The position numbers and the translations under genes are program-made. A stretch of 64,000 nucleotides of DNA from Ricordea florida (lineage: Eukaryota; Cnidaria; Anthozoa; Corallimorpharia; Ricordeidae), in assembly GCA_949710005.1 (NCBI GenBank), contig OX453275.1, forward strand, positions 30,611,218-30,675,217. Reading direction: 5' to 3'. The stretch's first letter is position 1; each line of letters starts with the position of its first letter. The notes under the pieces were generated by a model that worked only from the letters and a program-made list of their open reading frames with translations, made no database searches and was not told the DNA's origin. This document shows, in pieces, positions 30,067 to 42,639 of this stretch.

Positions 30067-33000
30067 TCATAAACTTGAATTTCCTGAAGACTCAGAGGAA
30101 TTTCCAACAGTGGTGCCATGATTTCCAAACAATATTTTGTTTGCACCAACTGTACCAGCTGATGTCAACGTAGTTAAATTTGAAATTGAACTTTCCAGCC
30201 TATTGTGCAGATCTTGCACAACATCAGCAGGGAGATGTGACCTTGCTATCTCCTTTTCTAGAACTTTTAACCTTTCAAGCTCTCCTTCAGTTTGTTCCCA
30301 TTGTTCCTTTAGCTTACACACTCTTGTGTAGATCTCCTGTCTTTTGGCTCTTTCCTCTAACACACAACCCTCTGCCACAACTCGTAACTGCCTCTCTTGG
30401 TTTAACTGGACCTGTAACTTTTGAACCTCAGTGAGGGATGAATGTGGAAATTTGTTTAGTGAATTCAAGTCAGATGACGTGTTTGAGCAACCGTGCTCTT
30501 CTTTCCATCGAGTTATTGCTGTGGAAATTTTTCTTCTTGGGCCAAATAAAGTAATGCCAACTTCTTTTAAATCTTTGTCTGTAAAAGTAATTAAAGTGTC
30601 AAAGTCGACATCTTGTTCTTCAAAGACAGGTATGTATTTTGTCAAATTCAATTCTACTAGAAAACTTGCAACAGTTTGTTTGGAAAACTGGAACATTCCA
30701 TCTCCATTACTCCTTCTTAAAACATCCAAGTTTTGGTTTTCCAGATTCATTTTTTGCAGCTGTTTGTGCAAGCTTGCACTTTCCACTGTTTTACCACAAT
30801 TGATAAAAAAGTGTTCCTCAAAGCTACCAATTGTTCCTTCTGAATTACTAGGAGTAACAGAGAGATGGTGAGGGCTTCCTGAGATAAACCCTGCCTCGAT
30901 ACCCAAATTCTTGCCCTGCCTAACAGGGATGTTCATCGCATTAATGTCTGTTGGGCAATGATTACTTATTAACCTAGCAAATGCCTCAGGACCATCTTGA
31001 ATTCCTGCTTCAAGGGATTGGTTCCTGTGCTGTAACCAATCTTCAACCTTCCTGTTTGATGGTACACCACAAAGATTGTCTAGCTCCCCATCCTCAGGCA
31101 AAAGACCAGGTTCACTCCGCAGGAAATAGTTAGGCAAGTTGCACCATCTCTGCCGGTCAATGAGGTTTACAATTGCCATATTTTCATGTTGTAAAGCTAA
31201 AGACCTTGCTGTCTCACCTGCACTAGTTTTGGAATTTTTATTGGCACCAGAAGAACATAACATTTCATAAATGACCTCATGTCCTTCTTTAGCTGCCACC
31301 AGAAGTGGAGTCAGACCTTGCTTGAACTCTCTATATTGAAAATAAAGACAGTTTCAGGAAACCAAAATGACAGAAACTACGGTAACCATATTTTGAAACT
31401 TATTCATGAGTGTAAACAGTTACAGGGTACGGCAAACCAAATTTGATATATCTTTATTGTATCAAATTTATTGGTATTGGAGAGTTGATAGAAAATTAAA
31501 ATTGATCATTCAATTTATATATCATTTAATGATATGCGCCCATGGCCTTTGGGTGACACTACCGTACTAGTGTTATACAAGTACTGTTTTGTATTGATTT
31601 GCTACCACTCAATACTAAGTATGTTACAAAACATTATGTTCAAAAATAAAAAAATACATGGTTACTTGGAGATATGAAATCTATTTCTTTTCCCATGTTG
31701 AAAAATATTTCACTGTTTGCTGCACTCACTCAGGAAATTTCTTCCAACCCTTGAAGAGAAATTACATATCTTGGCTATTAACAAAATTTCAATATCACTC
31801 TTTAAACTACAGTATGATGCATTATAATGTACTATGAAAATTAATGGAACAGATATAATGCACGCTCTGATTGGTCAACACAAATCGTTATAACACCATA
31901 AAGCACACAGCCTATGTCAAGTGCATGCATTATGGTGCAACATATGCACGCGTGCTATGTCGCACACAAATCTTCTTGTGGAAGCTTGATAGTAATGCTT
32001 TTAGTTTTTGCCACAATCATTTCGAAGAATGACTTCCCATTTTATTTATCACCCGAAATTAATTTTATATGAACGTTATACATCTAGCAGCACCTTCGAT
32101 TCTCTTGCACACACTTTCTATTTCCCTTGGCAAAACAAGCATTCGTTAACTGGACATTTTATAAAAGGGATAAAAAAACTGAGTTATATAAGCACTTGAG
32201 AATTTTTGAGAACACTTGAGAAGTGCAAGAAGCACACATGCTTATATAACTCAACAATGCACTTGGCACGTTTGTATTCTTATATTCAAACTGAGAGTCA
32301 TAAAAGCAAGCACATTTAATCTATCAGGTTATTCTAATGGCTAGAAAATAATAATTTTTTTTTCTCAAGAAGCCCAGTAGCCTGCTTCACTACATACTTC
32401 TCAGTACCGACAATTTATGCCACTTTGTACACACATTATGATCATCATTATAGTCATCATCATCACTATCATCATTAGCAAGATTTTTGTCATGTTTTTC
32501 TTCACATTTTCCTTTAGTTATCAGAATATTGGTATGTTTTAAGAAAAAAATCATTTAAACACAACACACAAAACTAAATTCTTGACTTCATGATAAAAAT
32601 GGATGAAATTTTGTACAAAAACATAATGTTATTATTATGACTAATTTATCATGTGTTTGGTACCTAGTTGTTCGACACTGATGTTACAGTTTTTACGCAT
32701 AGTAAAACGATCTAGCATTATTAATCATTATATACACAATTTAAGGATGTAGGAGCCGGATTTTTAAGGAAAAGTCACTCTCATCACTGAGGTAATACAA
32801 AGAAAAATAAACAACTTTTCGGACACAAAAGCCATGGCCTCGAAACTAAGCAAAACATAGATAACTCACCACCGGCGCGGATCTAGCACGAAAACATAAG
32901 AACTCTGAAGCCGGTTCAAGGTAAATCACTCAAGATTGTGAGGTTGGTAGATATGGTATGTGTACAACCTGAATAACGTCGAATATGAACTATAATAAAA

Positions 33001-33766
33001 TAAGTATTCAGAATAAACAATGAAAACGTTGATATAACGCTATTGGACTTGTTTTTGTACCACCCCATACTTCAACTCATTATGCATACGTACTGTGGCT
33101 GAATGGTTTAGGGTAAATGTGCGATCAAGCATTTCTTTTTTCAAAGAACGAAACAGTGCGGCTTCAGCATAAATAATGCAGTATGGGTTGATACGGAAAT
33201 TTAACCCGTCAATTAAGCCCTTCACTGTACTAACACTCACAGCACAAGATATGACTTTTTTTTTGTATATACCTCAACTCCTTGCTGGCACCATTATCCA
33301 ATAGAAGTTTAACAACATTTTGATGTCCCTGGACTGTAGCATAATACAGCCCTGACCAGCCTCTGTTATCCTGTTCATCGATCTTCGCTCCATTTTGAAG
33401 TAAGAAGAACACAACGGACTCATTTCCGCAGCTGGCTGCCAGCATCAGAGCCGTTACTCCGTGCTTAGTGGTCCGCGCGTTTACATCAACATGGCAATCC
33501 AGTAACAAGTTTACGATACTGTCATGGCCAACATAGGCCGCATACATCAACGGTGTCCACCCTCCACAGTTTGGTTTGTCAAGTTCGGCATATTCCATAC
33601 CATCTACCAAATGTTGCTGTACAGAGTGGTATTGACCAATAGAGCAGGCAGTGAAAACGTCCATTTCTACAACATCGTCTTCGTTCCAAAGGCTGCTACA
33701 ATCACTTGTGTCCGTAAAACTGGATGAACGACCTCGGGCTCCTTCGTAGTTGACAGCTAACGCCAT
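30067..33766 (-). CDS. ANKS3: Ankyrin repeat and SAM domain protein 3 homologue
   Basis: Two coding exons, 33273-33766 and 30067-31330 (minus strand), joined in phase (donor GAG|GTATAT, acceptor AATATAG|AGAG), give 585 residues. In order: a short acidic/Ser N-terminus; ankyrin repeats from about 35 to 235 (GGWTPLMYAAYVGHDSIVNLLL, GVTALMLAASCGNESVVFFLL, GWSGLYYATVQGHQNVVKLLL, GLTPLLVAAKEGHEVIYEML); a linker; a SAM domain with TVASFLVELNLTKYIPVFEEQ and LKEVGITLFGPRRKI; a C-terminal coiled coil. The same architecture defines ANKS3, a scaffold in ciliary/nephronophthisis complexes of vertebrates; human ANKS3 is slightly longer. Its 5' end faces transporter gene B (about 500 bp between starts). 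Confidence 0.9.
32179..32254. repeat. Short imperfect palindrome
   Basis: TGAGTTATATAAGCA near 32180 and TGCTTATATAACTCA near 32240 pair around an AC/AG-rich centre. Inside the ANKS3 intron. Confidence 0.6.
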
Positions 33767-34269
33767 TACTTGCCTTCGCTTTATCGACCTGGCGCAGTTC
33801 GCGTGGTGATCTCACAACTTCAATCTTCCGTCTTCTGATCAGAACCTTACTTATCACAACCGCCTCACAACCGGAAAGGCGAATTCGCACATGACACGTC
33901 GTCCATTCATTCGAGAAAATTCGGTGTAGACAAACACGAAGGGAATAGAGCCTTTAAAATTTTCAGGTATGGAATCTGTTTGGGATTATAGAAAGGTTTG
34001 GCTGGGACAAAACAGAAGAGGCAATCTCTTCCAGACCGATAAGAAACTCGTAGTAGAAAGGCTTCCAGATGCGAACCGGAAATACACGAATTTGTCAAGG
34101 TAGCGCTCGCAAAAGTCACGTGTGTAAAAGATCACATGACATATTCCTTGTTCCAGGGTCTGGTGAAGTCTTGTTATTTTGTTGTGGTTCGAAGGCAATC
34201 CCTGCGTTGCAAATCGGCGCTGTTTTGTCTCGCAGTAAGAACGTTGCTCAAGTTATTTGCAGGAGGAAA
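33767..34269. promoter_or_regulatory. Divergent promoter region between ANKS3 and transporter B
   Basis: Start codons of two genes face away from this 503-bp gap, which must hold both promoters and 5' UTRs unless further non-coding exons exist. No distinct TATA box was seen. Confidence 0.5.
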
Positions 34270-37200
34270 ATGACTGGTTATGTGTCTGCTGCATCTAGAG
34301 ATTCCCTGGTGCATATTGTAAGGTAAATGCCTAATGCGACCCTCTGCAGGAACTGTACACGTAAAAGGCCTCTCTAGGTTGCTTAGCGGTTCAAAAATTG
34401 CGTTGTTAGTAAATCGCGGACAAATTGCGAGGTTTGAATTGTAGGATAAAACGTTTTAAGAGCAGTTTCGAGGTAGTTTACATTATACTCAATCGCGTTC
34501 ATATATCCATTATTTCTTTCCCTGACGCTACATGGGAAGCCGGTCGTTTCGCATACAAGTCGTTTCGCATACAAGTCGATTCGCATACATCGAGGTCGTT
34601 TCGCATACAAGGTCTTGGTCGATTCGCATACATCGAAGTCGTTTCGCCGACACGATCTTGGTGGATTCGCATACATCGAAAAAGTGCAAAATACATTGAA
34701 AAAGTTCTCATAAACACTCTAACAAGATAGCTATAGGAAAGAGAAATAAACTTAACCTCAACCCGGCGATATGCGCGTGTTGTTATTATGTATCGTGCGT
34801 TATTTCTGTTCGGCACAGCGAACGCGTTGACAGCGCGTAGACTAAGTTCAAGTTTAACTTGCCATGCACTATATCTAGAAGAATTTTGTTATGTTGTTTA
34901 AATGCTTTTCGCGGTTTGATACTAAACCCGGCCACAAAATATCAAACGACCGACATCCGATCGTGTCGGCGAAACGACTTCGATGTATGCGAATCGACCA
35001 AGACCTTGTATGCGAAACGACCTCGATGTATGCGAATCGACTTGTATGCGAAACGACTTGTATGCGAAACGACCGACATCCCTACATGTAGCTGTCTGGT
35101 TTAAATTAAACCTGCATGGAACTAAATATGTATTACGTGTTCACTTTCAGTCTTTTCCTTGACTACATATTAAAATCGGGCTAAGAAAGCATTTCAATAT
35201 ATAGACACACAAAATAAACCCAGGCATTGATTTCCGTAGCCATTGCTTTTATTAACAATACACTGAAACCATTAATTACAGCAATAATTGTCAGTTATTG
35301 TTCTTTTGGAAGACATGAATGGAGATTTTGTGCGGAAGTGTGGTAGAGTTAGAGTCCATTGTTTTCCACAGCTAAAGCCTGGACTTTTGGCGTCTAAAGC
35401 CAAAAATACGTAGAAAAATTAATTTGAATAATTCAAATGGTCGAGTTCCTGTTTTGCCAGAAATTATGACCATGCCACCTAAGTTTCCAATCGAAATGAA
35501 ATAGAACAAAATTATCATTAAATTGCTTTAATAAAGGCTAGATTGTATATTTGGTGTTTTTATTGCCGTGCGAGTATGCGATGCTGATCATTTTTGTGTT
35601 TAGTTAGTTTTACTTTATACTGGGTAATTTTTGTGGCTTCAAGCCAGGTGGCTGGTAGCCACTATACCATTGGGGTGTAAGCTAAAGTGAAAACTTGACG
35701 CGCGAAGGATGCTGGGATTTCAAGTGTTCGGACCAGTTTATTATGCATTGACACCAGACCCAATTACCTCAGAGACCAAATTTAAATCTTGAGTATAATG
35801 ACTACTCAAAACAGTGTTAGAAATTGAAAAATGCAGTGTATTATGACTTGACAAATCTTACTATAAAATAAAGTGAACAGCATATCAAAATTACTAAATT
35901 GCAGCAGCCACATGTAGTCCTAGACTACTTTTTTTTATTTTTGTAAGACAAACTGCAATGTAACCCCCCATTGAAGGAGTCTTTTAAAAAAACCTTGTTA
36001 AAAATATAATTAACTAAAAAGAAAAATCGCTTGCAACATGTGTATCTGTTTACCATAAAATATATAATTTCAGGATTTTTTGATGTTACAAACGGAAACA
36101 ATAGGAAAATTACAAAAGGAAATTCTTGAATGTTAACTGGAAACTGAAAGTTAGTCATCTTTCTAAAATAATACTGGTAATCATCAATTTACAAGGAAAC
36201 CACCAAATTTGCCATATAACAGTCTTTCACTTCCTTTATGTAAATTTTATCTAAAACTGTTCCCCTCTGTCACTGAAGCAAATTCTCTCTGTTACAAAAT
36301 ACATAAAGCATTGTTCTGCATATTTCGTATCTGTTGTGGTTCAATTTTTCCTTGGTTTAAATTTTATTTTCCTTTGTGTTTTGCCATGGTAATGTATGAT
36401 AATGAGTTTGAAACAAAGGAAAATAAAATTTAAACTTAGGATAAAATTAAACCACAACATAAAATTATGTATGCGTGTGATGTACAGTATTACTTGACTG
36501 TGTACTAATGATTTACTTATTTTTCTTATGTTATATATTTTTATCCAATGAATTATAATATTATTATGCATATGACTCATACACTGTTGAGATTTTGTTC
36601 TAAGACTTATGGTCATACATGTATGTAAAATGTTCTGAAACCCATACTGGAATGTTGCATTGTTTTAGTGGATAACTAAGAAAAAGATTTGTTTGGTGAA
36701 CAGAAATTACAGGTCGGTAACTGGTTTTTTTTACTACATTAGAAAGGTGGCAGCTGACACACTAGCATTTAATGAGAATTATGTGGTTGATTGATCCATA
36801 TAATTTTTTAATAATAAGAAGGTACTATTACTTATAACTACATATTAATTATTGATATGTTATTTTTGATGGCCGTTATTACATTTTTTTTTCTTGTTAC
36901 ACAGTAAAAGCAATAAACAATGCTAAATTGTACCATTAGTTCCTGTGTTAATGTACAAAAACTGGTTTGTCACACCTGTTAATAACAATCTTCTTTTTTG
37001 TTTTAAATATTGCAGACCTAGCATCTGGCAACAGTTCACAGATTTTGCCAATGTGCTGAAAGCATTTATTGGAACCAGTTACCTGTCCTTGCCTTTTGCA
37101 TTTTCACAAAGTGGATTGGTGGTACATGACTCGTTGTTATTCTATTTCGTTTTATTCAATAGCAGTATTTAGTGAAGTATGATCATGCAAGAGCATTCTT

Positions 37201-40200
37201 CAATTCACTCTTGAAAGTAATTTTCCGTTGCTTTAGTTTGGCTTTGCTCTGATAGGTTATTGGCTGAAGACTCTTGTGTCATTTTATCAGTGACCAATCT
37301 GAAGAGAAACTAGAACCAGTTGCATCAAGTTTGCATGCATTTTCCCACATTTGACACAGACATACTGTACATAATTTTATTTGCTTTGCATTCGGATAAG
37401 TTCACTGTGCGCATCTTTTGTAAAACAGAATTGTTTTGCGTTTTGTGACTTGCCAATTAAAAAGGACAGTGCTTACATCCTTTCCTAGATTTAAAGCATC
37501 TGTGTGGCAATCTTTCCATAAAAACATCACAATCACCATTCGACCTCATTTACCCAGAATTGGTGGATAAAAGTTGGCTAATACTTCAACATACATGCAT
37601 ACATACATAATTGGTTTAAAACAGGTTTTTAGAATAAAGCTAACAAACACACATGATTGTAATACTGTCAGTTTGATTTTAACCCCTGATTTTCTGATCT
37701 GGTGCCTGTTTCTTGAAAGTCCTGATAGCTTTTTGGAGGCAGAGCTCCATTTTTAAGTCATAGTCTATCTAATGTTTTTGTAGCTCTTGACACACAATGC
37801 TAGCCAAATGTGCAAGTTATCTTAGAATTGCCTGGCATAAACTTGATAATCAACAAAATTGTAATTCCTGTTGTGAATATTGTGATAAAAAATAGCTTTC
37901 TGGGCCTGGAAATTTGAAGGCCTTTTGAGAAATGGGTACATGAAGTCCAATACAGTGATCATTTCTGGCACTAAAATTGTTTTCTGAATTCGTATGAATA
38001 ATATTATTGATAAATGGCTTATGACCTTGACAAAATGTTTTTTTTCTTTGTTTTGACAGTTGGGTGCCATCGCTCTTGTGATTATTGCTATGATAACCGA
38101 TCACTGTTGTCAGTTGATAATCAAATGCAAGAATGCTGCTGTAGACATGATACTGGATGCTTCTCCTAAATATCAAGAACTACTCAATGATGAGTGCCAT
38201 GAGGAAATGGCCAGAATCAAGGAGGTTGTTGAAAAGGAAATGACCTTAGGTGACATTGGAAAAATTGCAGTTGGTCCATGGGGAAACAGGATTGTGAATA
38301 TTGCCTTGGTTATCACTCAGACTGGATTCTGTGTGGCCTACTTTATCTTTATGGGAAACACTATAGCAGAAATGTTTCCTATTGTGTTTAAAATCCAAGA
38401 TGTGGTTTTGAAGGAAACAAATACTTTAACAGGTGGCAGTTTAGCGACATCTTCGTATTCCTCGCATGCAACCATTACAGACCCAGCTCTTGATTTTAAT
38501 TCATCGACAATGGTGCCTCCTTTACGAGGAAAAAGCAGTGCACCATTGTTTGTACTTTTGGTTTTAATACCATTACCATTTCTTGTTGCCATGGCTTATG
38601 TTCGCAGTGTTCGTCAACTTGGGCCAATCAGTGGTATTGCCAATATAACGCTGCTGGCTGGATTCCTTGGGTTACTTATTTTCTTGTTAAAAGGTTTGAA
38701 CCTTCTCTTGTTAATTAATGTAGCATGCATTGTGTTGAGAAATGGGTTCTTGAAAAAAAAATGAATATATAAAGAATAGACACAAATATTTTCAAGTCTT
38801 TCAGAATCAGCAAATGAATCAAAGACCTGTTAAATGGTGTGATATTCTGTGATCATGTCAATCTAAGGTCAAACAGTACCACACTCAGTTAGGATGCACA
38901 ACATGCGTTGTTATTGGGTATGCTCAGACAGGTTTTGGGCTGCGAGTGCAAGGGGAGCGTGAGCACAAGGGGAGGGATCATGATTTTTCTTAGCTCCTAT
39001 CCTTTCTGAGCATCCCCAGGCTAACCTGTTGTCCTGTTAGGTTTTGATTTAAATCATGCTCAGAGTGAGTTATGTTGGTGTTCTCCAGGCTTTCACTTCA
39101 AGTTGGAAGGTATTGCCCTAGCAAACCTCGCAACCTTTCCAGTGTTTTTTGGTCAACTGACTGGTGCCTATGAAGGAATTGGAACAGTGAGTTTTTTAGT
39201 TTACTTTGTGATGGTTTTGGGAGCACTAGTGGAATTGTAATGCAGTGAGTTGAAACAAATGAACAGCTTGCACATGTAGGTTCTCCTGCAATCCTTAATG
39301 ATTGTCAAAGCTATGTACATTCCTTTAATGTAATTTTGATCAAATCCGATTAAGGTTGAAAGGAACAGGTCGGAATGAGATTAAAAGCTATGACCTCAAA
39401 AGCATAGGTAAAAATTGCTCTTCTCTTTGAATAGGAATTGGAAAAAACCTTGTAGGGGATAGGATCAACTGTAATTCTAACCATTTTGTCCAAGGCGCAT
39501 GTACAGAATGTCCAGTGCCCACACAACAACACAGAAGTACACATACATATACCACCAATACCAAACAATAGTTTCTGCAAAACCAAGAATCATTGATCAT
39601 AGAAATGACTTGTTATTTTTTCTCTGCTCGATAGGTTATTCCCATAGAATCAAGCATGGCTGAGAACAGACCTCGTTTTCCCCTCTATCTTCACCTTGCA
39701 CTCGGTCAGGTCTCATGTATTCTCGGCGCATTTGGAATCCTTGGATACATGATTTATGGTAGTAATGTTCCTCAGATAGTAACTGACAGACTATCACTTG
39801 GAATTGGAGCCCAGCTTGTCCGTGTTACGCTTATAGTAGCTGTGATGTTTACATATCCACTTCAATTGTTTCCTGTCATTGAAATTGCTGAGTCTGTCTT
39901 TTTTACAAAGGTCCAATCAAAAGACCATTCTCATTTAAGTGGAGTGATAGCAGGTCCCAGTGAATCTCTGTCAAATAATGGAAGTACCTCTCCTGTTTTG
40001 CCAACTAGTGAGCATGCTGTAAACAGCTCTCCAATATTAGATGCATCAAGTAGTACGTTATCTGCCAGCCACAGTGAGACGCAAATTCTTCTTCCAAAAG
40101 ATGTGAAGGAACCACAGTTCAAGGTAAGGCCGATCTAGGTTAATTAACAGAAAAACAATGATGATGAACTTTTTCCTGAACTGTTGGTCATTTTTTATAT

Positions 40201-40856
40201 TAATTTTGCTCAGTCCTAACTACATTTTTGTAACTTACTTAAATTCATGTTTGGGTAAAACTGTTTTTCTCTGCCCTTGCAATTTACAAAAAAAATGCAT
40301 TTACTCCATATTTAATGATGTGGAGATGTGTAAATATTTCAGCACAGTTTATCATTAGCAATCATTCCCTTGTATTCTCATTACCTCATTCCATCATCAT
40401 GTTGTCATACATGTACTTCAAGGAGAAATTGGTCGCTAATGAAGTTTTGTATTTAGAGTAATTCAGACCAACATGTCCTAGCTGTGGAGTTCACCAACCA
40501 AAATCCAGCTTTTCTTGAGTCCACTATCAACAACCAAAAGAATTTAATCTCCCATGTTTCAATTTTTCTAGGCGTCTAGTTGGAAGAGGAATCTTCTTCG
40601 CACTATACTGGTACTCATCACTGCTGGTATAGCTGTACTACTAAAGGACGAATTTGCTTACGTCAATGCTCTTATTGGTTCAATGGGCAGTTCTGTACTG
40701 GCTTATATTTTACCATGTGTGTTTGACCTTGTCCTTTTTAAGAACACCAATTCAGTAGCAGTTGTAATGAAAGATATTATTTTTATTGTATTTGGTGTTG
40801 TTGGCGGTCTTGTTGGTGTTGTTATTACTGTTGAAAATGTTATAAAGAATTTTTAA
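34270..40856 (+). CDS. AAAP-family amino-acid transporter B (SLC36-like), six exons
   Basis: Exons: 34270-34322, 37016-37121, 38060-38693, 39089-39186, 39635-40123, 40572-40856; they join without a phase break to 554 residues. Exons 2 and 4 have the same lengths (106 and 98 bp) as in gene A, and all splice phases are shared, so A and B are tandem paralogues. Typical parts: FANVLKAFIGTSYLSLPFAFSQSG, ITDHCCQLIIKCKN, GFCVAYFIFMGNTI, AYEGIGT, FPLYLHLALG, FGILGYMIYG, TYPLQLFPVIEI. The loop in exon 3 (about 125-180) and the end of exon 5 are Ser/Thr-rich. Last exon is open (ends NVIKNF). The first exon was chosen because it starts MTG as in gene A and ends in the phase the next exon requires. Substrate cannot be told from sequence. 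Confidence 0.87.
34525..35092. repeat. Long inverted repeat built from GTCGTTTCGCATACAA-type minisatellite
   Basis: 34538-34680 holds alternating units TCGTTTCGCATACAAG and TCGATTCGCATACATCG; 34942-35076 holds the reverse complement of the same array in the same order. The arms (about 125 bp, nearly identical) enclose some 270 bp of unrelated sequence. Ends are GCTACATG / CATGTAGC. Lies in intron 1 of transporter B. Confidence 0.88.
36332..36459. repeat. Foldback MITE, copy 2 of 3
   Basis: Starts TGTTGTGGTTCAATTTTTCC and ends TTAAACCACAACA, same palindromic family as 23289-23427, slightly diverged. Confidence 0.82.
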
Positions 40857-41773
40857 GTAATAATTATAACCATCAGTAATAGATTTTAATTTAATAATAA
40901 TACATTGGAAAATTTCAACATGCATATTGGCTTGTCAATTTATCCCAAACAGTACAGGAATTTACGTTCGCCCTGTGGGCTTCTGGAAATTGTTTGTGTT
41001 GAAAAATTTAACTGTGCTCATGTACTCCAAATTGTACTTAAAACCGTTCATTATTTATGCATTTAAAATGTAAATGCCAAATCATGTCACTTTTTTACCA
41101 CACTGACTTTTTTCATTTTTCACACAAAAAATGGTACAGTGCTCAGAGAAACAAATTGAGTGGGCCTTTTAATTTGGCAAATTTAATCTGTTGTTACTGT
41201 AACAAAGCATGAAGTTTACCAAAAAATATTACAGTTTGATGAATATTTTTGTGTGTAATGTAGCTAGGTTAAGGAATTTAAACAGTATTGTAATACAGTT
41301 GTTCTTTCAGGTAAGAAGTAAGATAATGCATCATAGTATAAAGGAAAAAGCTGGAATAGCTTTTTTAAAGTTCGTTCTTTATCTTGACTTTTAGCCTTGC
41401 CGAAAGTAACTTCCAACCCTTTTCCTCAGGGTTAGCACTTTTTAATTTAAAAATTAGGGATTGTTAAAGGGAGAATGCATAACTTTCGAACTGAAAAATA
41501 ATTCTTGATCTTTGCTGGAAGCTTACAAAATAAACCATAGGCATTCTTACTGACAATAATTTTCAATAGATGATTTCTACACAGTTTTAATCACCATATA
41601 TGAGTTCATAATATTATAAACAGATCTAATATGCTATTGTAGTATTTTATGAAGTTTTTCCATATTTAAATCTAATCTTTAACTGTGCATATTGGTTTTG
41701 TAAAAAAATTTTACAATTTCATTTTTAGTTTTCAGTGTTTGAAGGTTAGTGTGGCTTGATCCAAGATTGTATT

Positions 41774-41881
41774 TGTTGGGGTTCAATTTTTTTCTTGGTT
41801 CAAATTTTATTTTCCTTTGTTTTCTGGTATGGTAATGTCTGATAATGAGTTTGAAACCAAGGATAAAATTGAACTGCAACA
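41774..41881. repeat. Foldback MITE, copy 3 of 3 (right arm shortened)
   Basis: Left arm as in the other copies (TGTTGGGGTTCAATTTTTTT). In the right arm about 20 bp are missing between AAACCAAGG and ATAAAATTGAAC. Confidence 0.78.
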
Positions 41882-42452
41882 TACACACATCTAGATGGAA
41901 ATCGTACTGTAGTGTACAGATTTTAGATGAAATATTGGATAAAAAGTATAGTAAGGCTAACTTGGTGGTTTATTTGAAAGGAAAAATCACAATTTCAAAT
42001 CACCTAAAATGCAGAATTCGTACCCTCTTAAATTTTGTGATTTTCAAAAAGGCACAAAATTAAATGTCTGCAAAAAAGTTCTTGTGGAAATTATCTTTCT
42101 ACATACTTTACATTTTCTTGTCAGCATTCTGCATGCAAATTATTGCTAGTAGAATAATTTTTTTTTTTTTTTTTTTTGGGGGGGGGGGGGGTGTGTGTGA
42201 TGGATCAAAGAACCAGTCAAAAGAATGTTTGAACAATGAGAAGAGAGTGGAAAATCTTTTACACAATGCAGTATTTTGACAAAATGAAAGCTGTTTTTGA
42301 TATGCTACAAATCACATGTATGTTTTAGGTGTTTGATATGGCTTCTTAAACAAAATAATTATTTAAAGGCAGAAATAAATACTGTAATGTCAAAAGTGGA
42401 TTGTTTTTCATTATTGTAGGTATTCAAACATATTCTTGATTCCTGTCTTTGC

Positions 42453-42639
42453 TTAACCCTTTAAGCCCCAATTTCAAATTTATTTTCTCCTAACTTTTCT
42501 CATGTATTTGTTATGGTACTAATAAGGAGAATTTTTTAACATCAATGCAACTCTCTTCTCATAACCTGAATGGTTGATGAACAGCAAACATTGTAATGAG
42601 AAACTGGATGCTGGCCACTACTGGGACTTAAAGGGTTAC
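42453..42639. mobile_element. TTAA-flanked MITE, copy 2
   Basis: Left flank TTAA then CCCTTTAAGCCCC; right end GGGACTTAAAGGG followed by TTAC, a mutated TTAA. Similar in length and interior to 22816-23013. Confidence 0.78.

Noticed and set aside
34538-35076. CRISPR-like look of the repeated TCGTTTCGCATACAAG units
   Set aside because: No unique spacers of constant length, animal genome, and units are contiguous; it is a minisatellite in an inverted repeat.
42158-42191. T-run followed by G-run as a structural signal
   Set aside because: Simple homopolymers; may also be assembly noise. Same for the G-run at 1210-1226.
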